Below, one piece after another: positions 24,705 to 33,347 of a stretch of 64,000 bases of DNA. The position numbers were made by a program, and so were the translations under genes. The notes under the pieces were generated by a model, which saw only the letters and a program-made list of their open reading frames with translations, made no database searches and was not told the DNA's origin. This stretch comes from CAIQJJ01 sp049325275 (lineage in GTDB: Bacteria > Chloroflexota > Anaerolineae > Anaerolineales > UBA4823), in the NCBI GenBank assembly GCA_049325275.1, contig JBMOLU010000089.1, positions 62,001 to 126,000 of the forward strand, written 5' to 3'. Numbering within the stretch: the first letter of the stretch is position 1; each line of letters starts with the position of its first letter.

Positions 24705-25774
24705 ACAGAATCTTGATACCGTTCGACCAATTCTCTTTCCACCACTTCACAGATCGCGTGCCAGGCCAGGATATGCAGTTCTTGAATGCGAGGCGTTTTA
24801 TCGGCAGGAGCGCGAAAACAGACTTCACAATAAGCCATCATTTTTCCCCCATCCATTCCCGTAAACCCAATCACAGTGGCTCCTTTCTTACGCCCCTCTT
24901 CCATTGCTTTTATCACATTGGGTGAGTTGCCGCTGGTGCTGATACCGACAACGACATCTCCTGGGCGGGCCAGAGCACGCACCTGCCGCCCAAAAACATC
25001 GTCGAATGCCAAATCATTCCCCACCGCCGTTATTATCGAAGTATCTGTCGTAAGGGCAATGACCGGCCAGGGTTCACTTTCTTGTAAAAAGCGCCCCACC
25101 ATCTCCCCCGCCACATGTTGAGCATCTGCAGCACTACCGCCATTGCCAAATAGAAGAATTTTGCGGCCCGTGGCAATGGCTTGGGTAAAAACCTGTGCTA
25201 CCTTGACCAGTGTTGGCAACGACTCGTCCAACAATCGTTGGTGGGTTTTCAAGCTGTCGTTCAAGATGTGCTGAATTACTTCGGCCAATCCCGCAAACTG
25301 TTCTTCATCCATCCGCAACTGTTCAAGCAAAGCAACTACATCAGCGACAACACCATCTCCACCTGATTTTAATAGAACACGGTCCGCCGCCGCTTTCGCC
25401 GCAGATGTGGCATTGGCCGGTGCGATGCCAAGTCCGGCTTTGGAAAGAGCAGGAGCATCGCGGTCGCTATCACCGACGTAGCATATTTCAGTTAAAGGAA
25501 TTTCGAATTGCGCTGAAACATTTTCTAAGGCGGTTAATTTATTTTTTGCGCCACGGCTTACTTGTTGCACGTTAAAACGCTGCGCGATGCGCTCCACCAT
25601 GAGATTATCCTCTCCAGTAATCAGTACAACATGTAAGCCAGCTTTTTGGGCCTTTGTAACAGCATCCAAATCATGAAAGCTTATGAGTTTTTGTTCGCTA
25701 TTTCCAGGACTCAAAGTGGTTGTTCCATTGGTTATTACACCATCAATATCAAGTGCAAGTAGTTTGATCATCAT
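24701..25774 (-). CDS. Fusion: KdsC-like HAD phosphatase + GmhA-like SIS isomerase
   Basis: Residues 1-150 are a C0-type HAD phosphatase like KdsC and the C-terminal domain of some NeuA proteins: 'LLALDIDGVITNG' (nucleophile Asp 9, Asp 11), 'VLITGEDN' (Thr motif II) and 'YVGDSDRDAPAL' (motif III). Residues 155-357 are a SIS domain of the phosphoheptose isomerase type: 'LLFGNGGSAADAQHVAGE', 'IITAVGNDLAFDDVF', 'GISTSGNSPNV' and 'RIQELHILAWHAICE'. GmhA converts sedoheptulose-7-phosphate to a heptose-7-phosphate. A fused phosphatase could act on a heptose phosphate or a nonulosonic acid 9-phosphate. No other heptose gene (hldE-like) is in the window, so the role is open. Confidence 0.85.
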   Translation of the reverse strand: MMIKLLALDIDGVITNGTTTLSPGNSEQKLISFHDLDAVTKAQKAGLHVVLITGEDNLMVERIAQRFNVQQVSRGAKNKLTALENVSAQFEIPLTEICYVGDSDRDAPALSKAGLGIAPANATSAAKAAADRVLLKSGGDGVVADVVALLEQLRMDEEQFAGLAEVIQHILNDSLKTHQRLLDESLPTLVKVAQVFTQAIATGRKILLFGNGGSAADAQHVAGEMVGRFLQESEPWPVIALTTDTSIITAVGNDLAFDDVFGRQVRALARPGDVVVGISTSGNSPNVIKAMEEGRKKGATVIGFTGMDGGKMMAYCEVCFRAPADKTPRIQELHILAWHAICEVVERELVERYQDSV

Positions 25775-25784
25775 AAAATACCGT

Positions 25785-26873
25785 TTACGAAAGGTTTAGT
25801 GATCGAAGAAAATGTTCGCAAAACGCTAAACGACCTTCTTCTTCAAAGAGATATTTGCGATATACCGACTGGGCTTGAGAAGCGATTTCAATCCAAATAT
25901 CATTCATCAAGGCAGAATTAAGTTCAGCTTGGAAATCTGACAAATCCCATTGTATGGGCAAGTAAGTTTGATCGGGGAGATAGAGATTGGGCCATGTATT
26001 CATATGCGAAACGTCGGGCTTAATTAATGCACTCCCACTAAGCATAATCTCATAGTCTCGAAAGCATACCTCACCCCAACCAAAAGGTGAAACGGCTACC
26101 CTACTACGTCTTAACTCTCTCAGGTACTCATTTCTCGGAATCCTGCCCATTGAAACGCCCAATTGGCTGGCTTTTTCGGCCAATTGCTGCCGTTGGTAAG
26201 CAATGGTCGCCCGGTTGTAGTGGGCACTAAACCGCATATTGATGGGGACATTTCTGGTGCGAGCGGGATTGGCAAACCTGGCCGTATAGAAATTAGGCAA
26301 TGGCAGGTAGCGACGCGCCTGACGTAGGTAAGGTGCCGCCCATCCGAAATCGCCTAAAGCGCTGCTCCACCCAAGCTGGATTTTTGGCAAATCTGTTTGC
26401 GAGGGTAATATCCGTAGAGGGGGAGCTTTTTCTTCTAAAATATTAAAGTGCTGGTGATAGTAATCTGTGTAAATGCGATCGCGATAATATTGCTGTTGGT
26501 ATGCAGTAACATCTTTAAGCAAGTAAGCTTTGAGAAATTTATCAACGTAGGGCAGGTATTGAAACTGATTACTTCCGGTGCTATCTGAAACATCAAACCA
26601 AAAAACACAACCCGCTCTTTGCTTAACACGTTCCAATAAATGGATTGCTTTTAGAGTCACGTCCTCTCCCGATACACCTGAGCATCCCCACCCGCGCAAA
26701 ATATTTGAAAAGACAATCACAATATCTGCATCATAGAAAGCGTCATCATCATTGCTAAAAATGCGAAACCGGATGCCGTTATCGTTCAACCGGCGCCGGT
26801 TTACCAATAATGGTGTAAGAAAACATTCATAGATGCCCGGATTTTTTGGAAATAAGATATTTATTTGGAGCAT
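25785..26873 (-). CDS. Glycosyltransferase-like protein, unrecognised subfamily
   Basis: The 362-residue protein starts with 'INILFPKNPGIYECFLTPLL' and ends in a donor-domain-like region 'VAVSPFGWGEVCFRDYEIMLSGSALIKPDVSHM' (parts shown), a pattern seen in exostosin-like and several uncharacterised bacterial transferases where C-F-R-D-Y-E sits at the nucleotide site. No signal peptide is seen. ATG 26873 is chosen over TTG 26882. It lies between the nonulosonic acid genes and the HAD-SIS fusion, so it might transfer the nonulosonic acid product, but this is only positional inference. Confidence 0.55.
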   Translation of the reverse strand: MLQINILFPKNPGIYECFLTPLLVNRRRLNDNGIRFRIFSNDDDAFYDADIVIVFSNILRGWGCSGVSGEDVTLKAIHLLERVKQRAGCVFWFDVSDSTGSNQFQYLPYVDKFLKAYLLKDVTAYQQQYYRDRIYTDYYHQHFNILEEKAPPLRILPSQTDLPKIQLGWSSALGDFGWAAPYLRQARRYLPLPNFYTARFANPARTRNVPINMRFSAHYNRATIAYQRQQLAEKASQLGVSMGRIPRNEYLRELRRSRVAVSPFGWGEVCFRDYEIMLSGSALIKPDVSHMNTWPNLYLPDQTYLPIQWDLSDFQAELNSALMNDIWIEIASQAQSVYRKYLFEEEGRLAFCEHFLRSLNLS

Positions 26874-26903
26874 AACCGCCAATTTTACGAAATGAAACTG
26901 TCC

Positions 26904-27740
26904 TTACCAGGCAGTACGTCCCCCGTCTACGCAAACATTACTTCCGGTCATATACGAAGATGCATCCGAAACCAGGAATACTACCACCGCTTTATATTCA
27001 TCCACATGCGCCATGCGGCCCAAGGGAATCAGGTGACTCAAGCGCTGCACAAAGGCCTCATCCTGACCATTGTAAACGCCACCAGGCGAGAGGGCATTTA
27101 CACGCACTCCTTGCTCAGCCCAGTATGTGGCCAGGTAACGCGTCAACCCAATCAATCCATGCTTAACCACCGAATAAGTCACTGGCTTAACAGGCTGTTG
27201 TTCATCAGGCAGGTCTGGCTGGCGATAGATGCGTTGATCAGGGGCAATCACACCCAGGTCAGAAGCGATGTTCAGAATCACACCGCTTTTGCGCCGAGCC
27301 ATCTCAGCCCCAAAGGTTCGGCTACATAGAAAAGCGCCTTTCAACCCAATATCCAAATCCTGCTGCCAGGCTCCCAAATCAAAATTTTCCAGGCGTGACC
27401 AGGGAAGACCATCCTTCGATTCCACTTTTGGGTTTCGGGCAGCATTATTGATCAGAATATCCACCCGCCCGAACTGACCCATCACATATTCGAATGCAGA
27501 ACTTACGCTACCTGGATCGGTAATATCAGTTGCCCAACTTGCAGCCCGAACCTGGTAATCAGCAGAAACTTTCGCCGCCTTCTCTCGTGCCGCACTGCCA
27601 TCCACATCGAGCAACACAGGAACTGCACCCATTTCAGCTATCGCTTCGGCGTGGCGCACACCCAAAAGCCCAGCACCGCCAGTAATGACTGCCACTCGCC
27701 CAGATAAGTCAAATTGCTTACATACACCAGAAAAAGCCAT
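26904..27740 (-). CDS. SDR-family oxidoreductase, PtmA-like
   Basis: A classical SDR of 278 residues: 'AVITGGAGLLGVRHAEAIA' (TGxxxGxG), 'ILINNAARNPKVE' (NNAG variant NNAA), 'ILNIASDLGVIAPDQ' (catalytic Ser) and 'VTYSVVKHGLIGL' (YxxxK). The long insert with 'RQPDLPDEQQPVKP' is found in SDRs linked to acylneuraminate genes, such as PtmA of Campylobacter. It lies 2 nt downstream of a NeuB-like gene. It could change the oxidation state of a nonulosonic acid or its precursor; the exact reaction is unknown. Confidence 0.75.
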   Translation of the reverse strand: MAFSGVCKQFDLSGRVAVITGGAGLLGVRHAEAIAEMGAVPVLLDVDGSAAREKAAKVSADYQVRAASWATDITDPGSVSSAFEYVMGQFGRVDILINNAARNPKVESKDGLPWSRLENFDLGAWQQDLDIGLKGAFLCSRTFGAEMARRKSGVILNIASDLGVIAPDQRIYRQPDLPDEQQPVKPVTYSVVKHGLIGLTRYLATYWAEQGVRVNALSPGGVYNGQDEAFVQRLSHLIPLGRMAHVDEYKAVVVFLVSDASSYMTGSNVCVDGGRTAW

Positions 27741-27742
27741 TT

Positions 27743-28612
27743 TTACCCCACTCTACGCAACTTTTGCATAATTGGTACTTCGTCAGGCCATATTTGCTTT
27801 GTTCCATCGCCTAATGATTTTTCAATTGCGCGAATGTCCTTAAGCAACCGCCAAAAACCATTGGGTTCTACCGAAGCCGCCTGATCGCTGCCCCACATCG
27901 CCCGATCCAATGTAATGTGCCGTTCGAGCATACAAGCCCCAAGTGCCACGGCTGCCAACGATGGCGCTAAGCCCACTTCATGTCCTGAATAGCCCACAGG
28001 AACCTGATATCGCTCTTTAAGCAATAACATGGTACGCAAAGACAATTCATCTTCCTTCGCCGGATAAGTGCTGGTGCAATGCAGGATAATCAAGTCTTGC
28101 GTACCTAAAATTTCAACAGCATGATCAATCTGCTCAAGTGTGCTCATTCCCGTTGAAATGACGATAGGCCGGCCATATTGGCGGTGGTGACGCAACAAAT
28201 GGTCATCGGTTAGAGATGCTGAAGCAATTTTATAGCAAGCCGGAGCAAATTGCTCAATAAAATCTACCGAGGCTTCATCCCAACAGGAGGCAAACCACGT
28301 TGCCCCCTTTTCTCGACAATAGCGATCAATTGCCTCATATTCGGCCCGACCAAACTCTAGGGCACGTTTCAAATCACCATTTGTCGTTCCGAAAGGGCTT
28401 TCGCGATGCCGTTCCAACTCCGCCACAGAATAAACCACTTCAAGCGTACGCTTTTGAAATTTGACAGCATTGCAGCCAGAGAATAATGCTGCGTCAATCA
28501 ACTTCTTGGCCAGTTCAACGTCACCATTATGGTTAATGCCGATCTCGGCCACCACAAAACAAGGCTGATCATCACCGACCAGGGCATTACCAATGCGTAT
28601 TGGGTTTGTCAT
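27743..28612 (-). CDS. NeuB-family nonulosonic acid synthase lacking the SAF domain
   Basis: The NeuB barrel is complete: 'CFVVAEIGINHNGDVELAKKLIDAA', 'AVKFQKRT', 'WFASCWDEASVDFIEQF', 'YKIASASL', 'VISTGMSTLEQIDHAV', 'LHCTSTYP', 'GYSGHEVG' and 'LERHITLDRAMWGSDQAASVEP' (short parts of the conserved PEP/metal sites). The protein then ends after about 289 residues without the C-terminal antifreeze-like (SAF) domain that normally lids the partner active site in the dimer. The paralogue at 33340-34341 has this domain. ATG 28612 follows GGGAG at 8 nt. The family condenses phosphoenolpyruvate with a ManNAc-type sugar. Confidence 0.88.
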   Translation of the reverse strand: MTNPIRIGNALVGDDQPCFVVAEIGINHNGDVELAKKLIDAALFSGCNAVKFQKRTLEVVYSVAELERHRESPFGTTNGDLKRALEFGRAEYEAIDRYCREKGATWFASCWDEASVDFIEQFAPACYKIASASLTDDHLLRHHRQYGRPIVISTGMSTLEQIDHAVEILGTQDLIILHCTSTYPAKEDELSLRTMLLLKERYQVPVGYSGHEVGLAPSLAAVALGACMLERHITLDRAMWGSDQAASVEPNGFWRLLKDIRAIEKSLGDGTKQIWPDEVPIMQKLRRVG

Positions 28613-28663
28613 CTCAAATTCTCCCGGGGGTTGCACGATTTTTTGCCAGAATCACAGCAGCCA

Positions 28664-29425
28664 TCATACAGGATGGCGCTGCGGTACGGATAAGCCTATC
28701 AAAGCAAGGCCTTTTTCCAGGCGTTCCAGCGCTTGCTCAACAGCTGGTATATTTTCAGGGTAGTCCAATTCGAACAAGGGGTCATCAATCAAAAATGGCA
28801 GTGCACAATCTCCCCACATTGAATTCTTTTCAAGGATTGCCCGCGGACGGATAACATCTACATAGCCATTCTGCCAATAAACAAGTGGCAATTGCTGGCG
28901 CGGCACTGATTGGCAATCTGTCATACCATCTACACGCAGTAACGGTTGCAAGTATCCATTCGGCGTGATGTGCCACATTTTATAGGGTGTTTGCAGTGCA
29001 AGACCAACAGAGCGCAAAGCATCGGCTTCAGGATGGGCAGCTAATTGATCTATCGCTTGATCAATGAGTTCCACGCGCCGCGCTGGGCCGGTTGGGCGCA
29101 AATGCACCACCAGATCAGGCATATATCTTTCATGATCGATTAGCCAAGTGAGTGCATGGCGAAAAGCATCGATATCGGGCGAAAGGTCTTGCGCATACTC
29201 GATAGGGCGCATGAAGGGTACTTCAGCGCCCCACGCTTTAGCTACAGTAGCTATTTCATCATCGTCCGTGGTAACGATGACGCGTTGAATATGCTGGGAC
29301 GCTTTCGCTTGGAGGATCGAGTGAGCAATCAGGGGCTTGCCGCCAATCAGCATAACATTTTTGCGGGGAATACCTTTGGATCCTCCCCGAGCAGGGATTA
29401 GGGCTAAGACTTGATTAAAGCTCAT
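28664..29425 (-). CDS. neuA: Acylneuraminate cytidylyltransferase (NeuA/PtmB-like)
   Basis: The 253-residue protein has 'ALIPARGGSKGIPRKNVML' (the CTP-binding signature of CMP-sialate synthetases), 'VIVTTDDDEIATVA' and 'DLVVHLRPTGPARR' (LxPTSP variant). It would activate a nonulosonic acid as its CMP derivative. A second, differing copy lies at 31489-32196, and each copy sits next to its own NeuB-type gene, suggesting two distinct acids. The start overlaps the upstream oxidoreductase gene by 11 nt. Confidence 0.87.
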   Translation of the reverse strand: MSFNQVLALIPARGGSKGIPRKNVMLIGGKPLIAHSILQAKASQHIQRVIVTTDDDEIATVAKAWGAEVPFMRPIEYAQDLSPDIDAFRHALTWLIDHERYMPDLVVHLRPTGPARRVELIDQAIDQLAAHPEADALRSVGLALQTPYKMWHITPNGYLQPLLRVDGMTDCQSVPRQQLPLVYWQNGYVDVIRPRAILEKNSMWGDCALPFLIDDPLFELDYPENIPAVEQALERLEKGLALIGLSVPQRHPV

Positions 29426-30473
29426 TCAACACCACCGCCTGACCACTATGCAACGAGCGTTCAGCAGCCAGGGAGATTTTCATGCTCTCCAGCCCATCGC
29501 GCAAGCTAACCAGAGGTTGCTCCTGACCCTGCATACAGGCCAGAAAGTGCTTCAGTTCATCCAAAAACATCTGGTTTCGATCGAAGCCATCAAAACGGTA
29601 GGTCATGACGGTGCGCGTTGCCAGATCGTGAAACTCCGCCAGGCTGGCATAGTAATCATACCGCACCTTGCCGGCATCACCAATCACTTCGCAGACACGC
29701 TGCGGTGGACGCTGCATATAGTCCAGATGAATGTGAACTGGCATGGGCTGGCCTTGACGCGGGCAATCGAGCAACAAGCTCACCGAGTCTTCCACATCTA
29801 CTTCCAAGTTGCTCAAATGCCCTCCCACCGCATACACACTCCGAGGAACACCAAATAACCAGAGTGCGTAATCCAATTCGTGTGTTTGGATGCGGAGACA
29901 ACCGCCGCCCAGGTCTCGCCGCGCAGGGTGGGTTTGCCGATAATCCTCATACGCATGCCAACCAGGCAGGTATTCCCCATTGACGATATGGGCAAACACC
30001 AATCGGCCAAGCTTCCCTTCGTCAACCAATTGTTTGACCCACCGCAAGCCAGGATGAAAGCGAAACTGATAGGCCACAAAGGCGGCTAAACCCTTGCGCT
30101 CAACCCGCTCGATCAATTCATCCAAGCCATCCAATGTGTGCGAAACCGGTTTTTCGATGAATAAGTGACACCCTGCCTCCACCGCCGCCAGGGCAACCGG
30201 TAAATGCAATGTGTTCGGATTGGTAATAAATACGGCATCAGGTTTTTCAGCCAGGGCAGCCTCAAGATCAGTAAACGGGCGGATGCCATAAGCTGATTCG
30301 AGGTCAATCCCCTGACGCACAGTCATATCGGAATTGAGTACCGGGCTGGTGCCCCGACTGCGGTATGCCAGGATGTTCACATCATCGCCCAGCAAGGTGC
30401 GTAGGTTACGCACATGGCGCTGGCCGATTGAACCCAGACCGGCCATCAAAATGGTCAAGTTTCTTTCTCTCAT
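29415..30473 (-). CDS. Gfo/Idh/MocA-family oxidoreductase
   Basis: The N-terminal Rossmann domain shows 'ILMAGLGSIGQRHVRNLR' (NAD(P)-binding), 'AVFITNPNTLHLPVALAAVEAGCHLFIEKPVS' (parts; the EKP motif with catalytic Lys), followed by 'GGGCLRIQTHELDYALWLFG', the conserved H-E-x-D region of the C-terminal domain. Such enzymes oxidise or reduce sugar nucleotides or free sugars. It is coupled by overlap to both the methyltransferase upstream (ATGA) and the cytidylyltransferase downstream, so it probably modifies the nonulosonic acid or its precursor. Confidence 0.85.
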   Translation of the reverse strand: MRERNLTILMAGLGSIGQRHVRNLRTLLGDDVNILAYRSRGTSPVLNSDMTVRQGIDLESAYGIRPFTDLEAALAEKPDAVFITNPNTLHLPVALAAVEAGCHLFIEKPVSHTLDGLDELIERVERKGLAAFVAYQFRFHPGLRWVKQLVDEGKLGRLVFAHIVNGEYLPGWHAYEDYRQTHPARRDLGGGCLRIQTHELDYALWLFGVPRSVYAVGGHLSNLEVDVEDSVSLLLDCPRQGQPMPVHIHLDYMQRPPQRVCEVIGDAGKVRYDYYASLAEFHDLATRTVMTYRFDGFDRNQMFLDELKHFLACMQGQEQPLVSLRDGLESMKISLAAERSLHSGQAVVLNEL

Positions 30474-31492
30474 GCACCACCTATCAACTTTCGCTTTAAT
30501 CTGTAAGCTTGCCGGTGAAGCATATCCCAGGTGCTATAAGGCTGCCTCTTAGCTTCCAGTTGGTCCAAGCGAGCCTGTTGAATGTCACGGACTCGTTGCA
30601 TTAGCCAAACCTGAGGGCTAGCGATTTCAACCGCCGGCATCGACGATGGGCAGCAAAGATAGGTTACCCGGTCCAGATGGCTGACAAGTTCTGCACCAAG
30701 TACCTGAAAACCGGCAGATGCTAAGATAGCAGGCGCAACTTCTGCACACAGATAATAACAATGATCTACTTTAATAGCCCCTTCTAGCATGGCCCGGCGC
30801 CGAACCGCCTCGACATCAATAATATCAATCAACACATAGCCAGATGGTTTGCACAGACTCAGCAGCTTGGACAGAGAATCTTTAAGATCAAGGAAATGGT
30901 CAATGGTTCGGCAACATACTACAACATCGAACGGATCAGAATTTCCAGACCAACTTTCAAATAACGCACAAATTGTCTTGTGCCCTGCCGATTTTGCGAC
31001 TTCTAACTCATCAGGTGAAGGGTCAAGAACCGTCGCCGATAAACCATACGCATTAGCAAATTCAGATGCAATCACCCCCGTACTCCCGCCTACATCCAGC
31101 AATTTATCGCCTGGTTTTAATGGCATTAAACCTTTGAACAAGGCCAGCAACGTTTGAGCATATTGCTTTTGTTCAGCCTGAATGGTTGCTGCGTTTTGGA
31201 GCCTGCCTAAATAGGCGCTAACCAGGGAACGGTAGTGGTTTTTGTAGAATTCAGCATAGCCATCAGCGGTCAACCGATCGATCAAAAAGATCAACCCGCA
31301 GTTTGTGCACATACCGGCGCGCAAAGGGAAACCATATCGATCCAAATTACTGACAATTAAAATATTCTTTTCGCCACATATATTGCACGAAGTGACAACT
31401 TCCCTGTTAATTTCTGACAAGACCTCTACGGCTGAAATACAGCGTTTACGTCGTTGGTCAGCATCGCGTACTATCCGAGATAAGTTTTTCAA
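30470..31492 (-). CDS. SAM-dependent methyltransferase with N-terminal zinc ribbon
   Basis: A 340-residue protein beginning with two CxxC pairs ('CNICGEKN' and 'CTNCGLIF') as in sugar C- and O-methyltransferases of the Methyltransf_13/14 type, then 'KLLDVGGSTGVIASEFA' (SAM motif I, GG instead of GCG), 'VVVCCRTIDHFLDL' and 'LCKPSGYVLIDI'. It could methylate a deoxysugar or a nonulosonic acid. The start is TTG 31492, supported by AAGGAG at 8 nt and by overlap with the upstream stop (TTGA). Confidence 0.82.
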   Translation of the reverse strand: MKNLSRIVRDADQRRKRCISAVEVLSEINREVVTSCNICGEKNILIVSNLDRYGFPLRAGMCTNCGLIFLIDRLTADGYAEFYKNHYRSLVSAYLGRLQNAATIQAEQKQYAQTLLALFKGLMPLKPGDKLLDVGGSTGVIASEFANAYGLSATVLDPSPDELEVAKSAGHKTICALFESWSGNSDPFDVVVCCRTIDHFLDLKDSLSKLLSLCKPSGYVLIDIIDVEAVRRRAMLEGAIKVDHCYYLCAEVAPAILASAGFQVLGAELVSHLDRVTYLCCPSSMPAVEIASPQVWLMQRVRDIQQARLDQLEAKRQPYSTWDMLHRQAYRLKRKLIGGA

Positions 31493-32196
31493 TTCTTGCT
31501 CCTTCTAGCTAGGAACCATGCCGCCAACTCTAGGTCAAGTGAGTTATCAATATCAATCGAGTCCGCCACTTGCATTACATAAGGTACGATTCGCTGCCCA
31601 TAAAAAGTCCCATGATTTAGAATGATCTCACACCGGCTGGCCAAAACCGCCGGGCCGTTACGAGCATACAGGATTGGCACATCCTGCCGACGGTAACGGT
31701 TGAAGGGTAAATCACTCTGCCAAAAATCCACCAGCCAGCCATCTTCTTGCCGCATCACTGCATAAGGGCTGAATCGGTGCGGCACTTCAATCACGCTGAC
31801 CACCGTATCAGCCCTACGATCCAACATGTGCTGAAGGGCTTCATCCACATGCACCGCCAGACGCAAAGGCGAAGTTGGTTGTAATAGGACCAAAATATCG
31901 GCCAGCCAACCGGCCTGCTGGCACCACTGGAGGGCATGTTGCGCCACAGCAATACTGGGGGTATCGTCACGCGCCAATTCGAGGGGGCGCATAAAGGGCA
32001 CTTCCACGCCAAAGGTACGCCCGACTTCGGCAATGGCATCATCATCTGTCGAAAGCACCACGCGCGAGATAAGGCAGCTACTCAAGGCAGCCTCACAGGT
32101 ATAGGCCAAAAGCGGTTTATCAGCCAACGGAGTAATATTCTTGTGCGGGATGCTCTTCGAGCCACCCCGGGCAGGAATCAAACCTAAAACGTTCAT
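31489..32196 (-). CDS. neuA: Acylneuraminate/legionaminate cytidylyltransferase (NeuA-like)
   Basis: 235 residues with 'LGLIPARGGSKSIPHKNI', 'VVLSTDDDAIAEVG', 'VLLQPTSPLRLAVHVDEAL' and 'DIDNSLDLELA', the full motif set of short CMP-sialate-type synthetases. The protein is nearer to the canonical family than the copy at 28664-29425, having an intact QPTSP. It follows neuC by a one-base overlap (TAATG), so neuB-neuC-neuA form one tightly coupled unit that makes and activates a nonulosonic acid. Neu5Ac and legionaminic acid cannot be told apart here. Confidence 0.88.
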   Translation of the reverse strand: MNVLGLIPARGGSKSIPHKNITPLADKPLLAYTCEAALSSCLISRVVLSTDDDAIAEVGRTFGVEVPFMRPLELARDDTPSIAVAQHALQWCQQAGWLADILVLLQPTSPLRLAVHVDEALQHMLDRRADTVVSVIEVPHRFSPYAVMRQEDGWLVDFWQSDLPFNRYRRQDVPILYARNGPAVLASRCEIILNHGTFYGQRIVPYVMQVADSIDIDNSLDLELAAWFLARRSKN

Positions 32197-33347
32197 TAAT
32201 ACGCAATCCGTTTTTGCAAACGCCAGGAACAGGTAGCCAACACATCCGCAATCCGCTCCCCTGCATGACCATCCCCATAAATAGGTTCCGAAGCATACGG
32301 CCCATGCTGCATTTGCTGTATCACCGCATCGGCAATGGCCGTGCGATTGTGATCGACATCAATCACGTTTTGCCCGCGCTGACGCATATCCTGGCGAGAG
32401 CCGATGTTTACTGCTGCCGTGCCGATGAAAGCGCCTTCGCGGATGGCGCTGCTCGAATTACCTACCAAACAGGCCGTACGGCGCATGAGTGATATATAAA
32501 CATCGGTGGGCAAATTTTTGAAGAAGTGGATTCGCGAATCGTCGTTATGTTCCCTGAACTTGCGCATCCCCCGTGCCACGTCTTCCGATCCGGCATCGGC
32601 ATTCGGCCACAAAGCCAGCGTGGGTACTCTCAGATGATGGAGTGCCATCAAGGTTTCGGTAATCTGCCACTCACCCTCTCCATACTCCGTTGTTATCGGG
32701 TGCTGAGAAAGCATCACAAAAGGCTGGTTCAAATCAAACACTCCACCCACGCCATCAGCAAACAATTCTGGTGTCACGCCATTACGGTCACGCTCCAATA
32801 TCTCAGCCACCAAGTCAATGCGCGGGCACCCAACCAGATAAATATCTTCTGGGTACTCACCTAGGCGAATAATGCGATCACGTGCCTCGGAACAAGCCGG
32901 AAAATGGATATGGGCAAACTTGGTCACTGCATGACGAATGCTTTCATCAATGGTGCCAGAAACTTCTCCCCCCATTGTGTGGGCAAGGGGGATATTCATA
33001 TAGGCTGCTGCCAGGGTGGTAGCCATCGTTTCGAAGCGATCACCAACAGTCAGGACAATATCGGGACGCAACTGTTCAAACAGCGTAGGGAGTTCGAGCA
33101 GGCCCAGACCCGTGGATTTCGCCATTGTGGCAGGCGTTTCCCCCTCGACAAGCATATATACCCTGGCATCTGGCACAAAGCCATCCTGCTCAACTAATCT
33201 GACAACGGCACCATAACGATCCAGCAACGCCGATGCGCCCACAATCACCTGCAAAGTCAAATCGGGATGGGCTTGAATGGCTCGCATAGCCGCCTTAATG
33301 CTGCTGTAATTGGCACGCGAGCCTAGTACCACACACACTTTACGCAA
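32196..33347 (-). CDS. neuC: UDP-GlcNAc 2-epimerase (hydrolysing), NeuC/LegG-like
   Basis: 383 residues of the hydrolysing UDP-GlcNAc 2-epimerase type: 'VLGSRANYSSIKAAM' (GSRADY-like start), 'LTVGDRFETMATTLAAAYMNIPLAH' (short parts; D-R-x-E catalytic region), 'GGEVSGTIDESIRHAVTKFAHIHF' and 'LVGNSSSAIREGAF'. The enzyme converts UDP-GlcNAc (or the 2,4-diacetamido analogue in legionaminic acid synthesis) to the free manno sugar used by NeuB. The start is TTG 33347, with GGAGG 6 nt upstream and an 8-nt overlap with neuB. GTG 33338 is an alternative. Confidence 0.9.
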   Translation of the reverse strand: MRKVCVVLGSRANYSSIKAAMRAIQAHPDLTLQVIVGASALLDRYGAVVRLVEQDGFVPDARVYMLVEGETPATMAKSTGLGLLELPTLFEQLRPDIVLTVGDRFETMATTLAAAYMNIPLAHTMGGEVSGTIDESIRHAVTKFAHIHFPACSEARDRIIRLGEYPEDIYLVGCPRIDLVAEILERDRNGVTPELFADGVGGVFDLNQPFVMLSQHPITTEYGEGEWQITETLMALHHLRVPTLALWPNADAGSEDVARGMRKFREHNDDSRIHFFKNLPTDVYISLMRRTACLVGNSSSAIREGAFIGTAAVNIGSRQDMRQRGQNVIDVDHNRTAIADAVIQQMQHGPYASEPIYGDGHAGERIADVLATCSWRLQKRIAY

